Shown here piece by piece: positions 1-6,304 of a DNA stretch of 9,012 nucleotides. Made by a program: the position numbers and the translations under genes. Positions within the stretch are counted from its first letter, which is position 1, and the number at the start of each line of letters is the position of its first letter. Under the pieces are notes generated by a model. The model did not search any database. It saw nothing but the letters and a program-made list of their open reading frames with translations, and was not told the origin of the DNA. The DNA comes from Anaerolineaceae bacterium (GTDB lineage Bacteria > Chloroflexota > Anaerolineae > Anaerolineales > Anaerolineaceae): the NCBI GenBank assembly GCA_003158355.1, contig PMIV01000059.1, positions 16,388-25,399 on the forward strand. Reading direction: 5' to 3'.

Positions 1-618
1 GCTTCAGGTCAGATCGTTGTTTTTGCACTGGATTGGCAGCATGAAGATGAAGCGCTTGTGAATGCGCTCAACGCCAAGCTGCCTCCAGATGCAGCCGTAG
101 ATCAACTCACCAGGGTCGAAGCTGAATTCCACCCCCGTTATGATGCTTCGAGCCGGTGTTACATCTACAACATCTATCAAAGACCTGAACGTGATCCATT
201 GCAGGACCGCTATGCATGGCAGGTTTGGCCCAGGCTCGAACTTGAGCGCCTGGATCAGGCAGCCAGTTTACTGGTGGGGAAGCATGATTTTTCTGCATTT
301 GGCAGAGCGATGAAACCGGGCGCCAGTACGATCCGTGAGGTGATACTGAGCCAGTGGACTGAGCAGTATGACAAATTGCAGTATAAAATCGAAGGAAATG
401 CTTTCCTTTACCACATGGTACGGCGCATCGTTTTTCTTCAAGTGCAGTTTGCCAAGAACAAATTGTCTGAAGAAGACCTGCGCAACGGTGTTTTGAACTG
501 TCAGACCATGAAACCCGGTCTGGCTCCTGCCAGGGGATTGACCCTTTTTGAGGTGAAGTACCCCGAAAATAAGCAAGGCACAATTGAAAACTGTGAAATC
601 TTAGATAACATAGCCTAA
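1..618 (+). CDS. truA: tRNA pseudouridine(38-40) synthase TruA, 5' end missing
   Basis: TruA converts uridines 38-40 in the anticodon arm of many tRNAs to pseudouridine, acting in the cytoplasm. The reading frame is open from the first base of the window, so the gene starts upstream and only about 205 C-terminal residues are visible. The visible part opens with ASGQIVVF, which in the family follows directly after the RTDAGVHA block, so the catalytic Asp lies just outside the window. Family landmarks that can be seen are ALNAKLPPD, the core SSRCYIYNIY, KHDFSAFG, and the C-terminal FLYHMVRRIV block followed by APARGLTLFEVKY. The usual Gly after MVRRIV is Phe here, a small deviation. It lies 24 nt before rplM, the conserved truA-rplM-rpsI order. 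Identification is firm; only the N-terminus is unknown. Confidence 0.95.
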   Translation, partial: ASGQIVVFALDWQHEDEALVNALNAKLPPDAAVDQLTRVEAEFHPRYDASSRCYIYNIYQRPERDPLQDRYAWQVWPRLELERLDQAASLLVGKHDFSAFGRAMKPGASTIREVILSQWTEQYDKLQYKIEGNAFLYHMVRRIVFLQVQFAKNKLSEEDLRNGVLNCQTMKPGLAPARGLTLFEVKYPENKQGTIENCEILDNIA

Positions 619-642
619 ACAAATTAGGTTGATGGAGAAGAT

Positions 643-1071
643 ATGGTAGATAAGACTTACGTCCTTAAAGGGACTCAACAACCAGAATGGCTACTGGTAG
701 ATGCAACAGGTCAGGGTGTTGGCCGCTTGGCAACTCAAATTGCCAGCTACTTGCTTGGCAAACACAAACCCACCTATACTCCCGGTGTTGATATGGGAGA
801 TGTGGTTGTGGTTGTCAATGTCAAAAACCTGGCAATTACCGCAAAGCGTCTGGAAGAAAAAACTTACTATAGTCACTCAGGATACCCCGGTGGTTTAAAG
901 TCAGTTGGGTTGAAAGAACAAATGCGTGTTCATCCCGAACGGGTCATTTTTGCTGCTGTGTGGGGCATGCTCCCACATAATCGCATGGGTCACTCGATCA
1001 TTAAACGATTGAAAATCTATGCTGGCAGTGAACATCCCCATACTGCACAAAACCCGAAGCCGGTTGCATAA
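643..1071 (+). CDS. rplM: 50S ribosomal protein L13
   Basis: L13 is a large-subunit ribosomal protein that binds 23S rRNA early in assembly. The 142-residue product has the normal family length. It shows the N-terminal WLLVDATGQGVGRLAT block, the central YSHSGYPGGLK block and the diagnostic GMLPHNRMG motif near residue 110. The start ATG is preceded by GGAGAAG at 634-640, a good ribosome binding site. It sits between truA and rpsI. The 24-nt gap upstream leaves no room for the structured L13 leader RNA known from Bacillus-type operons, so that form of autoregulation is not visible here. Confidence 0.98.
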   Translation: MVDKTYVLKGTQQPEWLLVDATGQGVGRLATQIASYLLGKHKPTYTPGVDMGDVVVVVNVKNLAITAKRLEEKTYYSHSGYPGGLKSVGLKEQMRVHPERVIFAAVWGMLPHNRMGHSIIKRLKIYAGSEHPHTAQNPKPVA

Positions 1072-1086
1072 AGGAGCATGTGATAT

Positions 1087-1482
1087 ATGTCGGTTCAATA
1101 TTTTGAAGGTGTTGGTCGCCGCAAAGAGAGTACATCTCGTGTTCGCTTAATGAGCGGTACCGGTGTATTCACAGTCAATGAACGCCCTCTGGAAGATTAC
1201 TTCCCTCGTACGGGCGACATTGATGCTATTCTCAGCCCAATGGGTGCTACCGGACAGGATCGCCAAAGCTACGATATTACTGCCACCGTCAATGGTGGTG
1301 GAATTAGTGGCCAGACAGATTCCGTCAAGTTAGGTTTGGCTCGTGCGCTCGTCAAGTTGAATGGTGATAATACGACTCTCTTGCGCAAAGCAGGTTTGTT
1401 GACCCGCGATCCTCGTATCAAGGAACGCAAGAAACCAGGTCTCAAACGCGCCCGCAAGGCTCCTACCTACACCAAACGTTAG
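1087..1482 (+). CDS. rpsI: 30S ribosomal protein S9
   Basis: S9 is a small-subunit ribosomal protein whose basic C-terminal tail reaches the P-site tRNA. The 131-residue product has the usual length. It carries the N-terminal GVGRRKES block, the glycine-rich VNGGGISGQTDSVKLGLARAL core and the very basic KPGLKRARKAPTYTKR tail ending in Lys-Arg, as expected for the family. AAGGAG at 1071-1076 overlaps the rplM stop codon and serves as ribosome binding site about ten bases before the ATG. With a 15-nt gap to rplM, the two are almost certainly co-transcribed and co-expressed in equal amounts. Confidence 0.98.
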   Translation: MSVQYFEGVGRRKESTSRVRLMSGTGVFTVNERPLEDYFPRTGDIDAILSPMGATGQDRQSYDITATVNGGGISGQTDSVKLGLARALVKLNGDNTTLLRKAGLLTRDPRIKERKKPGLKRARKAPTYTKR

Positions 1483-1510
1483 ACTTTATTTCAGGTTTAC
1501 CCCTGAGTAT

Positions 1511-1582
1511 AACGAGATACAATCTGAAATGGCTGGCCTGATCACTCAGTTCAACCAGACAAAGATTGTATCTTGTTGTTTT
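1511..1582 (+). terminator. Long stem-loop between rpsI and mazG, possible terminator or leader structure
   Basis: Bases 1511-1525 pair with 1563-1577 to form a 15-bp stem with a single G-T wobble. Its core AGATACAATCT / AGATTGTATCT is perfect over 11 bp. Inside the 37-nt loop two smaller helices nest: CTGG 1533-1536 with CCAG 1555-1558, and CTGA 1538-1541 with TCAG 1546-1549 closing a four-base loop. A short T-rich stretch ending in TTTT (1579-1582) follows. The position after the ribosomal genes suggests a terminator. The large loop, AT-rich stem and weak T tract are atypical, and an mRNA stability or leader structure for mazG is equally possible. Confidence 0.5.
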
Positions 1583-1593
1583 AAAGACAGATA

Positions 1594-1598
1594 AAGGA
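1594..1598 (+). promoter_or_regulatory. Ribosome binding site deciding the mazG start
   Basis: AAGGA is followed six bases later by ATG at 1605. The ATG at 1599 is directly adjacent to this site and so cannot use it, which favours MKKSIW as the true N-terminus. Confidence 0.7.
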
Positions 1599-1604
1599 AT
1601 GTAT

Positions 1605-3038
1605 ATGAAAAAAAGCATCTGGGTGATCGGAATATATTCTCAGAAAGCTGAGACTTTTGAAACACTATCTTGCACGGGGCTGGTATTTACCCGCGGAAAT
1701 TTGGCTGCCAGGTGGTTAGAAGAGATCGGCTGGAAGAACTTTAGTCCATTGCTGTTGCCGCAAGATCAGCCTTCTGCGGCTGAGTATATGGAAGAAAAGC
1801 TCGATGAAGCGAAGGCCGCTCTGGAGTCTAAAGGGTCCCTGGTATATGTTACCCAGGCCATGCCCCTGGGAGCAGATGCGTTCGCGGCTCAGTTATGTAA
1901 AACATTCCCGGAAGCTGAATTCCATTGGAATAACGGCCAAGACCTGGCTGCCAATGTGCAAACGCAAAAGATATTCAACGGCAGCAACGGCGCCATCACT
2001 ATTCTGGATGGGTTGAAGATGGCGGGGAAATATCATATTCCATTTGACCCCAGTCAGGCTGCACTGCTGTATTACCCGGATGCGGCGGTGGAATTTGGCC
2101 GTCTCTCCAAATTGCTGGCGGATGTTTATCCGCACGGACATGAGGTGAGCCTGCTCTTTGAACGGGCAGACGCTCAGTTGACCTGGAACACCAGCACGAT
2201 CGAAGAATTGGCGCTCATTCACACCCCGGTGGCCGTTTTGCTGGTCCCTCCCCGTGCTGAGGATGCCTCACTGGTGAGCTTCGAGGATTTGATTGCTCAT
2301 CTGCGGGCTCCAGAAGGCTGCCCGTGGGATAAAAAGCAGACACATGACTCTTTACGCAGCTACTTGCTGGAAGAGACTTACGAGGCTTTAGACGCGCTCG
2401 ACCAGAAAGACATGGAAGGTCTAAAGGAAGAGTTGGGAGATATTCTGCTGCAGATCACTTTGAATGCACAAATTGCCACTGAAGCGCACGAATTCAACAT
2501 GGCAGAAGTTTTGGAAGGGATCAACCGTAAGCTAGTATTCCGCCACCCGCATGTTTTTGGCGAGGCCAGTGTGGATGGCGTCAGCGGTGTATTACAAAAT
2601 TGGGAAAAATTGAAAGAAAAAGAACGTGCCGCCAAAGGACAAGATGCTGAAAAAGGGCTGCTGGACGGCATTCCCCAGAGTTTTCCGGCACTGGCGCAGG
2701 CTCAGGCGATACAAGACCGGGCAGCCCGGGTAGGATTTGACTGGAATGAGATCGAACCGGTGATCGCCAAAGTATTTGAGGAGTTCGACGAAGTAAAGAC
2801 TGCCCCCAATGAGGAAGAACGAGCCAAGGAATTGGGTGACCTGCTCTTTGCCGTGGTGAATCTGGTACGCTGGTACAAAGTGGATGCTGAGGCGGCATTG
2901 CGCGGTACCAACCTGAAATTCCGGCGGCGCTTTAGCCATATCGAACAGAGATCGCGTGAGACAGGTAAGCCGCTGCAAGAGATGACGTTGGATGAGATGG
3001 ATGCCTTCTGGAACGAAGCCAAAAAACTGGGAATGTGA
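1605..3038 (+). CDS. mazG: MazG-family nucleoside triphosphate pyrophosphohydrolase with methylase-like N-terminal domain
   Basis: MazG proteins hydrolyse (d)NTPs to NMP and pyrophosphate, cleaning the nucleotide pool. The ATG at 1605 is chosen because AAGGA (1594-1598) lies six bases ahead; an in-frame ATG at 1599 overlaps that site and a TTG at 1566 lies inside the upstream stem. The product is 477 residues. Residues 1-222 resemble the tetrapyrrole-methylase half of YabN/MazG fusions, ending in the typical TPVAVLLVPP strand, but the N-terminal GxGPG loop for S-adenosylmethionine is replaced by IGIYSQK, so this half may be non-catalytic. The MazG part starts at F226 (FEDLIAHLRAPEGCPWDK). It has two metal-binding motif sets: E256-E257-E260 with E276-D279, and E392-E393-E396 with E409-D412. 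A convergent minus-strand gene begins 17 nt downstream. Confidence 0.92.
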   Translation: MKKSIWVIGIYSQKAETFETLSCTGLVFTRGNLAARWLEEIGWKNFSPLLLPQDQPSAAEYMEEKLDEAKAALESKGSLVYVTQAMPLGADAFAAQLCKTFPEAEFHWNNGQDLAANVQTQKIFNGSNGAITILDGLKMAGKYHIPFDPSQAALLYYPDAAVEFGRLSKLLADVYPHGHEVSLLFERADAQLTWNTSTIEELALIHTPVAVLLVPPRAEDASLVSFEDLIAHLRAPEGCPWDKKQTHDSLRSYLLEETYEALDALDQKDMEGLKEELGDILLQITLNAQIATEAHEFNMAEVLEGINRKLVFRHPHVFGEASVDGVSGVLQNWEKLKEKERAAKGQDAEKGLLDGIPQSFPALAQAQAIQDRAARVGFDWNEIEPVIAKVFEEFDEVKTAPNEEERAKELGDLLFAVVNLVRWYKVDAEAALRGTNLKFRRRFSHIEQRSRETGKPLQEMTLDEMDAFWNEAKKLGM

Positions 3039-3054
3039 TCTGCTCTAGGTGAAA

Positions 3055-3576
3055 TTAACTACCTACAGGCCATTTCATAACGAATTCTCTCTGGAAGTCA
3101 GATTCCGGCGAACTATAATGGGAGGTAGCTACATCGCGGCGCAAGATCTGTAATTGCGCCAATGCTTCTTTACCATTTAGTCCGTGACGGGCCAGGTAAC
3201 AACCGGCTACTGTTCCCGTACGGCCAATCCCCCCGACGCAATGAAAATATACTTTTTGACCAGATGAAACAGCCTGGTCAATTGTATTTAATATTTCAGT
3301 CATCAGGCTGACAGAGGGAATATCATAATCGGCGATTGGATAATTGATGCGATTTACTTCTTTCCCATACTCCTCGGCTTCCTGGGCAAGTAAGTTGACG
3401 TAGGGACAAAAAGTATCTTCCGGGCGGGTGAGATCAATAATGAATGATATTTCACGCTGAATGAGTAACTGGATCTTGCGGCGCGCCTTTTCTTCCTGCA
3501 TATCACCGGGATAAGCCCCGGCAAGCAGTTGATCTTGTACGACCCAGTAGGTATCGAGAATGGGGAGATCAGTCAT
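3055..3576 (-). CDS. Dual-specificity/tyrosine-type protein phosphatase
   Basis: This is a cytoplasmic cysteine-dependent phosphatase of 173 residues with no signal peptide or membrane segment. The signature HCVGGIGRTG (residues 112-121) gives the CX5R loop, with C113 as nucleophile and R119 as phosphate-binding arginine. D83 or D85 in YPIADYDIPS, about 30 residues upstream, is the likely general acid. FIIDLTRPED near residues 46-54 matches the strand before the core in this group. The fold class is clear, but the substrate cannot be read from sequence: phospho-Tyr, phospho-Ser/Thr or a small phosphorylated molecule are all possible. The start lies 11 nt after the stop of the membrane protein gene, with no convincing ribosome binding site directly before it; AAGGGA is 16 nt away. 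Translation is therefore probably coupled to the upstream gene, and the two form an operon. Confidence 0.88.
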   Translation of the reverse strand: MTDLPILDTYWVVQDQLLAGAYPGDMQEEKARRKIQLLIQREISFIIDLTRPEDTFCPYVNLLAQEAEEYGKEVNRINYPIADYDIPSVSLMTEILNTIDQAVSSGQKVYFHCVGGIGRTGTVAGCYLARHGLNGKEALAQLQILRRDVATSHYSSPESDFQREFVMKWPVGS

Positions 3577-3587
3577 GAGAGTGTGGT

Positions 3588-4736
3588 TTAATCCCTTTTC
3601 CTGTTTTGATGATGTTTCACGGGCTGCGGGGAAAGAAATCTCCGCCGATATAATAACAGCAGAACAAGCAGAACGAATTCAAAAATGGCAAAGGCAATAG
3701 TCGAGAACTGGTCAAAATAAAAGGTGATCAGGTTGACTGCCACTAATGTCGCGATCAGATCAAGGATACCGATCCAGACGGCGATTTTCTCTTGTTTGAA
3801 CAGAAAGAAGAGCACCGAGATCAGCGCAATGATCCCCATCGAGCCTTCAAGCAGGATCTGAGCTTCGAACCAATTCATGCCGCTCGAATTGCGGATGAGA
3901 CGGTTGGTGGTGAATTGCTGTATGAGCGCAGTCAATTGTTGGGTGTTATGAGTAGCCAGGTACATCACAGTTTGTGATGAAAGCGCCCAGCCGGCCCATA
4001 AGAACAAGCCAACCACGAGAATGGCACGCATTTTATTGCGGGTGAGCCACCTGGACTCGAATCGATCCCAGGTTAACTGAATTTTCTCAAGGAGGATGGG
4101 ATCATGAGGGACAACTCTGCTTTTTTGCTTCTCCAAATAATCTTGTAACGAGTGGGCCAGAGTGACCAACTGGTCTTCATCTGAATTATCGATGATGTCA
4201 TTCAATTGCGCATTGAGACGAATATATTCAAATTGCGAAAGGTCGCGGTCCAAGACTTCGGCGAAATCCTCCAGGATGGCATACATTTTTGCCCGCGGAG
4301 ATTGCTTGCGTTGGTGTTTTACCTGGACAAAGATCAACACAGTCAACAGGAAGAACGCGTAAATGATCGGCGCCGCCGATGGGAAAAAGTAATCGTTGGT
4401 TCTTGTGATGAATTTACCCACTTCGTCGATAAACAGGCCAACACCAATGCCGGCCAAAAGCGAACTGATCTGCAGTGCCCATTGATTGACCAGGATCAGC
4501 GGAATAACGCTGGCAACAAAAAGGATCAACCCCCCCCATAACACATGGGCAATATGCAGTTGGCCGCTGCCGAGCTGCGGAAACCGGGTCAGATTCAAAA
4601 AGATGCGGGTGGCAGTCACCGAGAAGGCAAAGCTTAACAGCATGATCAGCAGATAAGTAGGTGCGTGGCGCCGCTGTACCGCGGAACGATCTTTTAAAAA
4701 GTTTTTACCAAAAATTGGGGGAGTCGGATCAGTCAT
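3588..4736 (-). CDS. Multi-pass membrane protein of unknown function
   Basis: I do not recognise a characterised family. The 382-residue product has about eight hydrophobic segments: roughly residues 27-48, 63-84, 87-104, 120-140, then a charged soluble stretch of about 95 residues (141-236), then 238-256, 297-315, 320-342 and 346-364. It ends in a basic tail. The stretch GLFIDEVGKFITRTNDYFFP around residues 100-119 is distinctive: charged residues within or beside a membrane segment. My recollection is that similar stretches occur in uncharacterised actinobacterial and chloroflexal membrane proteins, and this should be checked. The central charged region is rich in Asp, Glu, Gln and Leu and may be helical. 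An in-frame GTG at 4739 is an alternative start. A TATAAT box lies only eight bases before the ATG and there is no ribosome binding site. The phosphatase gene follows 11 nt later. Confidence 0.75.
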   Translation of the reverse strand: MTDPTPPIFGKNFLKDRSAVQRRHAPTYLLIMLLSFAFSVTATRIFLNLTRFPQLGSGQLHIAHVLWGGLILFVASVIPLILVNQWALQISSLLAGIGVGLFIDEVGKFITRTNDYFFPSAAPIIYAFFLLTVLIFVQVKHQRKQSPRAKMYAILEDFAEVLDRDLSQFEYIRLNAQLNDIIDNSDEDQLVTLAHSLQDYLEKQKSRVVPHDPILLEKIQLTWDRFESRWLTRNKMRAILVVGLFLWAGWALSSQTVMYLATHNTQQLTALIQQFTTNRLIRNSSGMNWFEAQILLEGSMGIIALISVLFFLFKQEKIAVWIGILDLIATLVAVNLITFYFDQFSTIAFAIFEFVLLVLLLLYRRRFLSPQPVKHHQNRKRD

Positions 4737-4744
4737 CACTTCGT

Positions 4745-4750
4745 ATTATA
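4745..4750 (-). promoter_or_regulatory. -10 box next to the start of the membrane protein gene, possible leaderless transcript
   Basis: On the minus strand a perfect TATAAT is followed by ACGAAGTG and then ATG. At normal spacing transcription would begin around 4738, on or beside the GTG (4739) or ATG (4736) start codon. No good -35 hexamer is visible at 16-18 bases upstream; that stretch holds the end of the terminator hairpin. The box may be real, but the assignment rests on one hexamer. Confidence 0.45.
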
Positions 4751-4756
4751 CATAGG

Positions 4757-4805
4757 AAATACAAAAGACACCTTTCAGAAATCTCTGGAAGGTGTCAATT
4801 TTATT
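4757..4805 (-). terminator. Hairpin terminator after the deacetylase gene, possibly bidirectional
   Basis: On the minus strand GACACCTT pairs with AAGGTGTC (arms at 4767-4774 and 4789-4796), with an inner CAGA/TCTG helix closing a GATT loop, then TTTT GTATTT. This is a strong Rho-independent terminator 19 nt beyond the deacetylase stop codon. On the plus strand the same hairpin is followed by AATTTTATT, so it may also work in that direction, though no plus-strand gene ends here. Confidence 0.88.
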
Positions 4806-4815
4806 CAGACTGGTC

Positions 4816-6063
4816 TTATTGTGCCGTTGGTGTGCTTGTAGGTGCGGCCGAAACGGTCGTGGCTTTTTTGTATAGACTCACGGTTCCATTTTGAGCAACG
4901 AAGATCTGATCTCCGACGTGATAAACCCCTTCCGGGCAGGTGGCTGCCTGTACCGCGGATGTGATCAATGCTTGCAGGGTTGCCGTATCGCTGGCCTTTG
5001 ATTCGTCTGTGGGACCAAGTTTACAGCTTTGCATGCTGGGTATCTCATTACTGTGGCTGGCAATCCATTCCACGGAAGAAACCGTGGCTGTGATGCGCGG
5101 CAGGCTCCATTTGTTAAAATCGCTCGAGAAAACGGAAGGGGTTAGTTTCGGCTCGTCAGCATTGTAGGCTTCCATGATTGCGCTGAGCGGTTTTCCTTCC
5201 GGGTTGACATAGTTCTTGATGGCATCGACCCCTTCTTGAGAAGCAGGCCAATTGCCCCAGGGTAGCGCCAGAATATTCCCCAATTTCGTATCCAGGTCAG
5301 ATCGATTCACCAACGCGAGGAAGTCGCGTTCGGTGGCGTCGTTCTTTTGCAATTGATAGGAAATATCGGTGGCTTTGGTCAGAGACAGGTCAACGTGGCT
5401 GTAGGTATGGTTATAGAGTTCGATATTATTTTCGATTGCCCAAACTATAGTGTTGGCCAGTTTGGTCTTCCAGGCATCCCCTTCGCTGACGTAAAACCAG
5501 TTGTTAGCAAAGATGTCTCCATAATATTTATCACCCATATTGGTGTAGATCGAAGCAGCATAACCGAAATCCGGATTTTGTTTTGAAAAGTCGTAAAGGA
5601 TTCCCAACCCGGAGTACTGCGAAGGGGTGCCGTCGCTGTTGATATAAAGCTGGTCTGAAGAAATGCCATCATCCAGGGTGAACAACAGTGGTTTACGTCC
5701 TTCCGGAACGCTGAATGTCCCGTCCAGCCAGGAACTCATCGATACCAGAGAATATCCGGCATCATAAAGGCTTTGTAGTTCTTTTTTGAAGTCTGAATAA
5801 CGAGTGTACGTAGAAGTGGCATCATGTGTATCATTGGTGAAGCGGTGATACAAGATAGCCGGTGCTTGAATGGTACCAGACATCACCGAAGCGGTGACGT
5901 AATAAGGCACCGGTGTGGCGGTTGGGGTGGCAGTGGGCAGCGGCGTATTGGTGGGCAGAGGTGTGCTGGTGGGGGTGGATAGAAAAGGAATACTACCGCA
6001 GCCAGTTAAAGTGACAGCGATGAATAAGACACTGATTGAAACCAATAAGATTTTGTTTTTCAT
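4816..6063 (-). CDS. Lipoprotein with NodB/CE4-type polysaccharide deacetylase domain
   Basis: This is a predicted exported lipoprotein of 415 residues. The signal peptide ends in the lipobox LTGC with C22 as the lipid-modified cysteine, followed by a Thr-Pro-rich spacer (residues 30-53) that would hold the domain away from the membrane. The catalytic part resembles carbohydrate esterase family 4. It has ILYHRF at 70-75, TLDDG at 129-133 (motif 1, D131 and D132, Leu in place of the usual Phe), HTYSH at 219-223 (motif 2, metal-binding H219 and H223) and LPWGNWP at 267-273 in place of the usual FxYPYG motif. Metal-dependent N-deacetylation of a cell-surface glycan is the family role; the real substrate is unknown. 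C347 and C376 could form a disulfide. The start has GGAG six bases ahead within TGGAGTCTT. It is flanked by terminators on both sides, so it is probably transcribed alone. Confidence 0.85.
   Translation of the reverse strand: MKNKILLVSISVLFIAVTLTGCGSIPFLSTPTSTPLPTNTPLPTATPTATPVPYYVTASVMSGTIQAPAILYHRFTNDTHDATSTYTRYSDFKKELQSLYDAGYSLVSMSSWLDGTFSVPEGRKPLLFTLDDGISSDQLYINSDGTPSQYSGLGILYDFSKQNPDFGYAASIYTNMGDKYYGDIFANNWFYVSEGDAWKTKLANTIVWAIENNIELYNHTYSHVDLSLTKATDISYQLQKNDATERDFLALVNRSDLDTKLGNILALPWGNWPASQEGVDAIKNYVNPEGKPLSAIMEAYNADEPKLTPSVFSSDFNKWSLPRITATVSSVEWIASHSNEIPSMQSCKLGPTDESKASDTATLQALITSAVQAATCPEGVYHVGDQIFVAQNGTVSLYKKATTVSAAPTSTPTAQ
5905..5976 (-). repeat. Thr-Pro-rich low-complexity linker coding sequence
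   Basis: Bases coding residues 30-53 of the deacetylase lipoprotein form an imperfect short repeat, with proline alternating with threonine, serine, leucine, asparagine and alanine. Such spacers follow the lipobox in many Anaerolineae lipoproteins and are prone to length change. Confidence 0.8.
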
Positions 6064-6112
6064 AAGACTCCATTAAATACAAATTTCAAAAAAATGCATG
6101 TTGAGGCGTTTA

Positions 6113-6149
6113 AAACAAAGAAATGCGATTAATTATAATCGCATTTCTT
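6113..6149 (-). terminator. Perfect 14-bp hairpin terminator, original dcd terminator
   Basis: Bases 6118-6131 and 6136-6149 are perfect reverse complements around a four-base loop. On the minus strand the hairpin is followed by TGTTTT, giving an intrinsic terminator. It lies 21 nt beyond the stop codon of the dcd 3' remnant, which suggests it once ended dcd transcription. In the present arrangement it would terminate a dcd plus WD40-lipoprotein transcript. The 54 bases between it and the deacetylase start hold no clear promoter that I can defend. Confidence 0.85.
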
Positions 6150-6170
6150 GGTCGGATTTTTGCGGAGGGA

Positions 6171-6292
6171 TTACAGCCTTGGCAGCAGGATCCCCTGTTG
6201 GTTCTGATATTTACCTTTGCGGTCGGCGTAAGACACCTCACAGACCTCGTCGCCCTGGAAGAAGAGCACCTGGGCAATGCCTTCATTGGCAT
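6171..6292 (-). pseudogene. dcd: Remnant of a second dcd 3' end (39 codons plus stop)
   Basis: These 122 bases align without gaps to 8417-8538, the 3' end of the intact dcd, with 114 identical. Read on the minus strand they encode the last 39 residues of the enzyme, from ANEGIAQ to LLPRL, with no amino-acid change and TAA instead of TAG as stop. Similarity begins two bases into the preceding Tyr codon and ends exactly at the stop codon. There is no 5' part, no start codon and no catalytic residue, so it cannot be functional alone. It lies 12 nt beyond the stop of the WD40 lipoprotein gene and just before a strong terminator. It is best read as what remains of the resident dcd after a recombination event. 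Confidence 0.93.
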
Positions 6293-6300
6293 TCAAAATG
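6292..6300. repeat. Left arm of a 9-bp inverted repeat flanking the acquired segment
   Basis: TTCAAAATG here is the exact reverse complement of CATTTTGAA at 8404-8412. It begins where similarity to dcd ends. Being AT-rich, a chance match is possible. Confidence 0.4.
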
Positions 6301-6304
6301 CATT

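Noticed and set aside
107..622. Minus-strand open frame of 171 codons opposite truA
   Set aside because: It lies antisense to clear TruA motifs and has no protein-like pattern.
1508..1513. TATAAC as a -10 box for mazG
   Set aside because: There is no fitting -35 hexamer, and the implied transcript start would fall inside the left arm of the stem-loop.
3046..3065. Small hairpin TAGGT/ACCTA between the convergent mazG and phosphatase genes
   Set aside because: Only five base pairs with a ten-base loop, partly inside coding sequence and without a T tract, so it is not a credible terminator.
6171..6292. The 122-bp direct repeat as a target-site duplication made by a transposase
   Set aside because: It is far too long for a transposase duplication, the copies differ by 8 silent changes, and similarity ends exactly at the stop codon. 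Joining of two orthologues explains this better.
6091..6303. Short repeated AAAATGCAT near 6091-6099 and 6295-6303
   Set aside because: AT-rich nine-base match containing the palindrome ATGCAT, with no further similarity around it. Chance is the likeliest cause.
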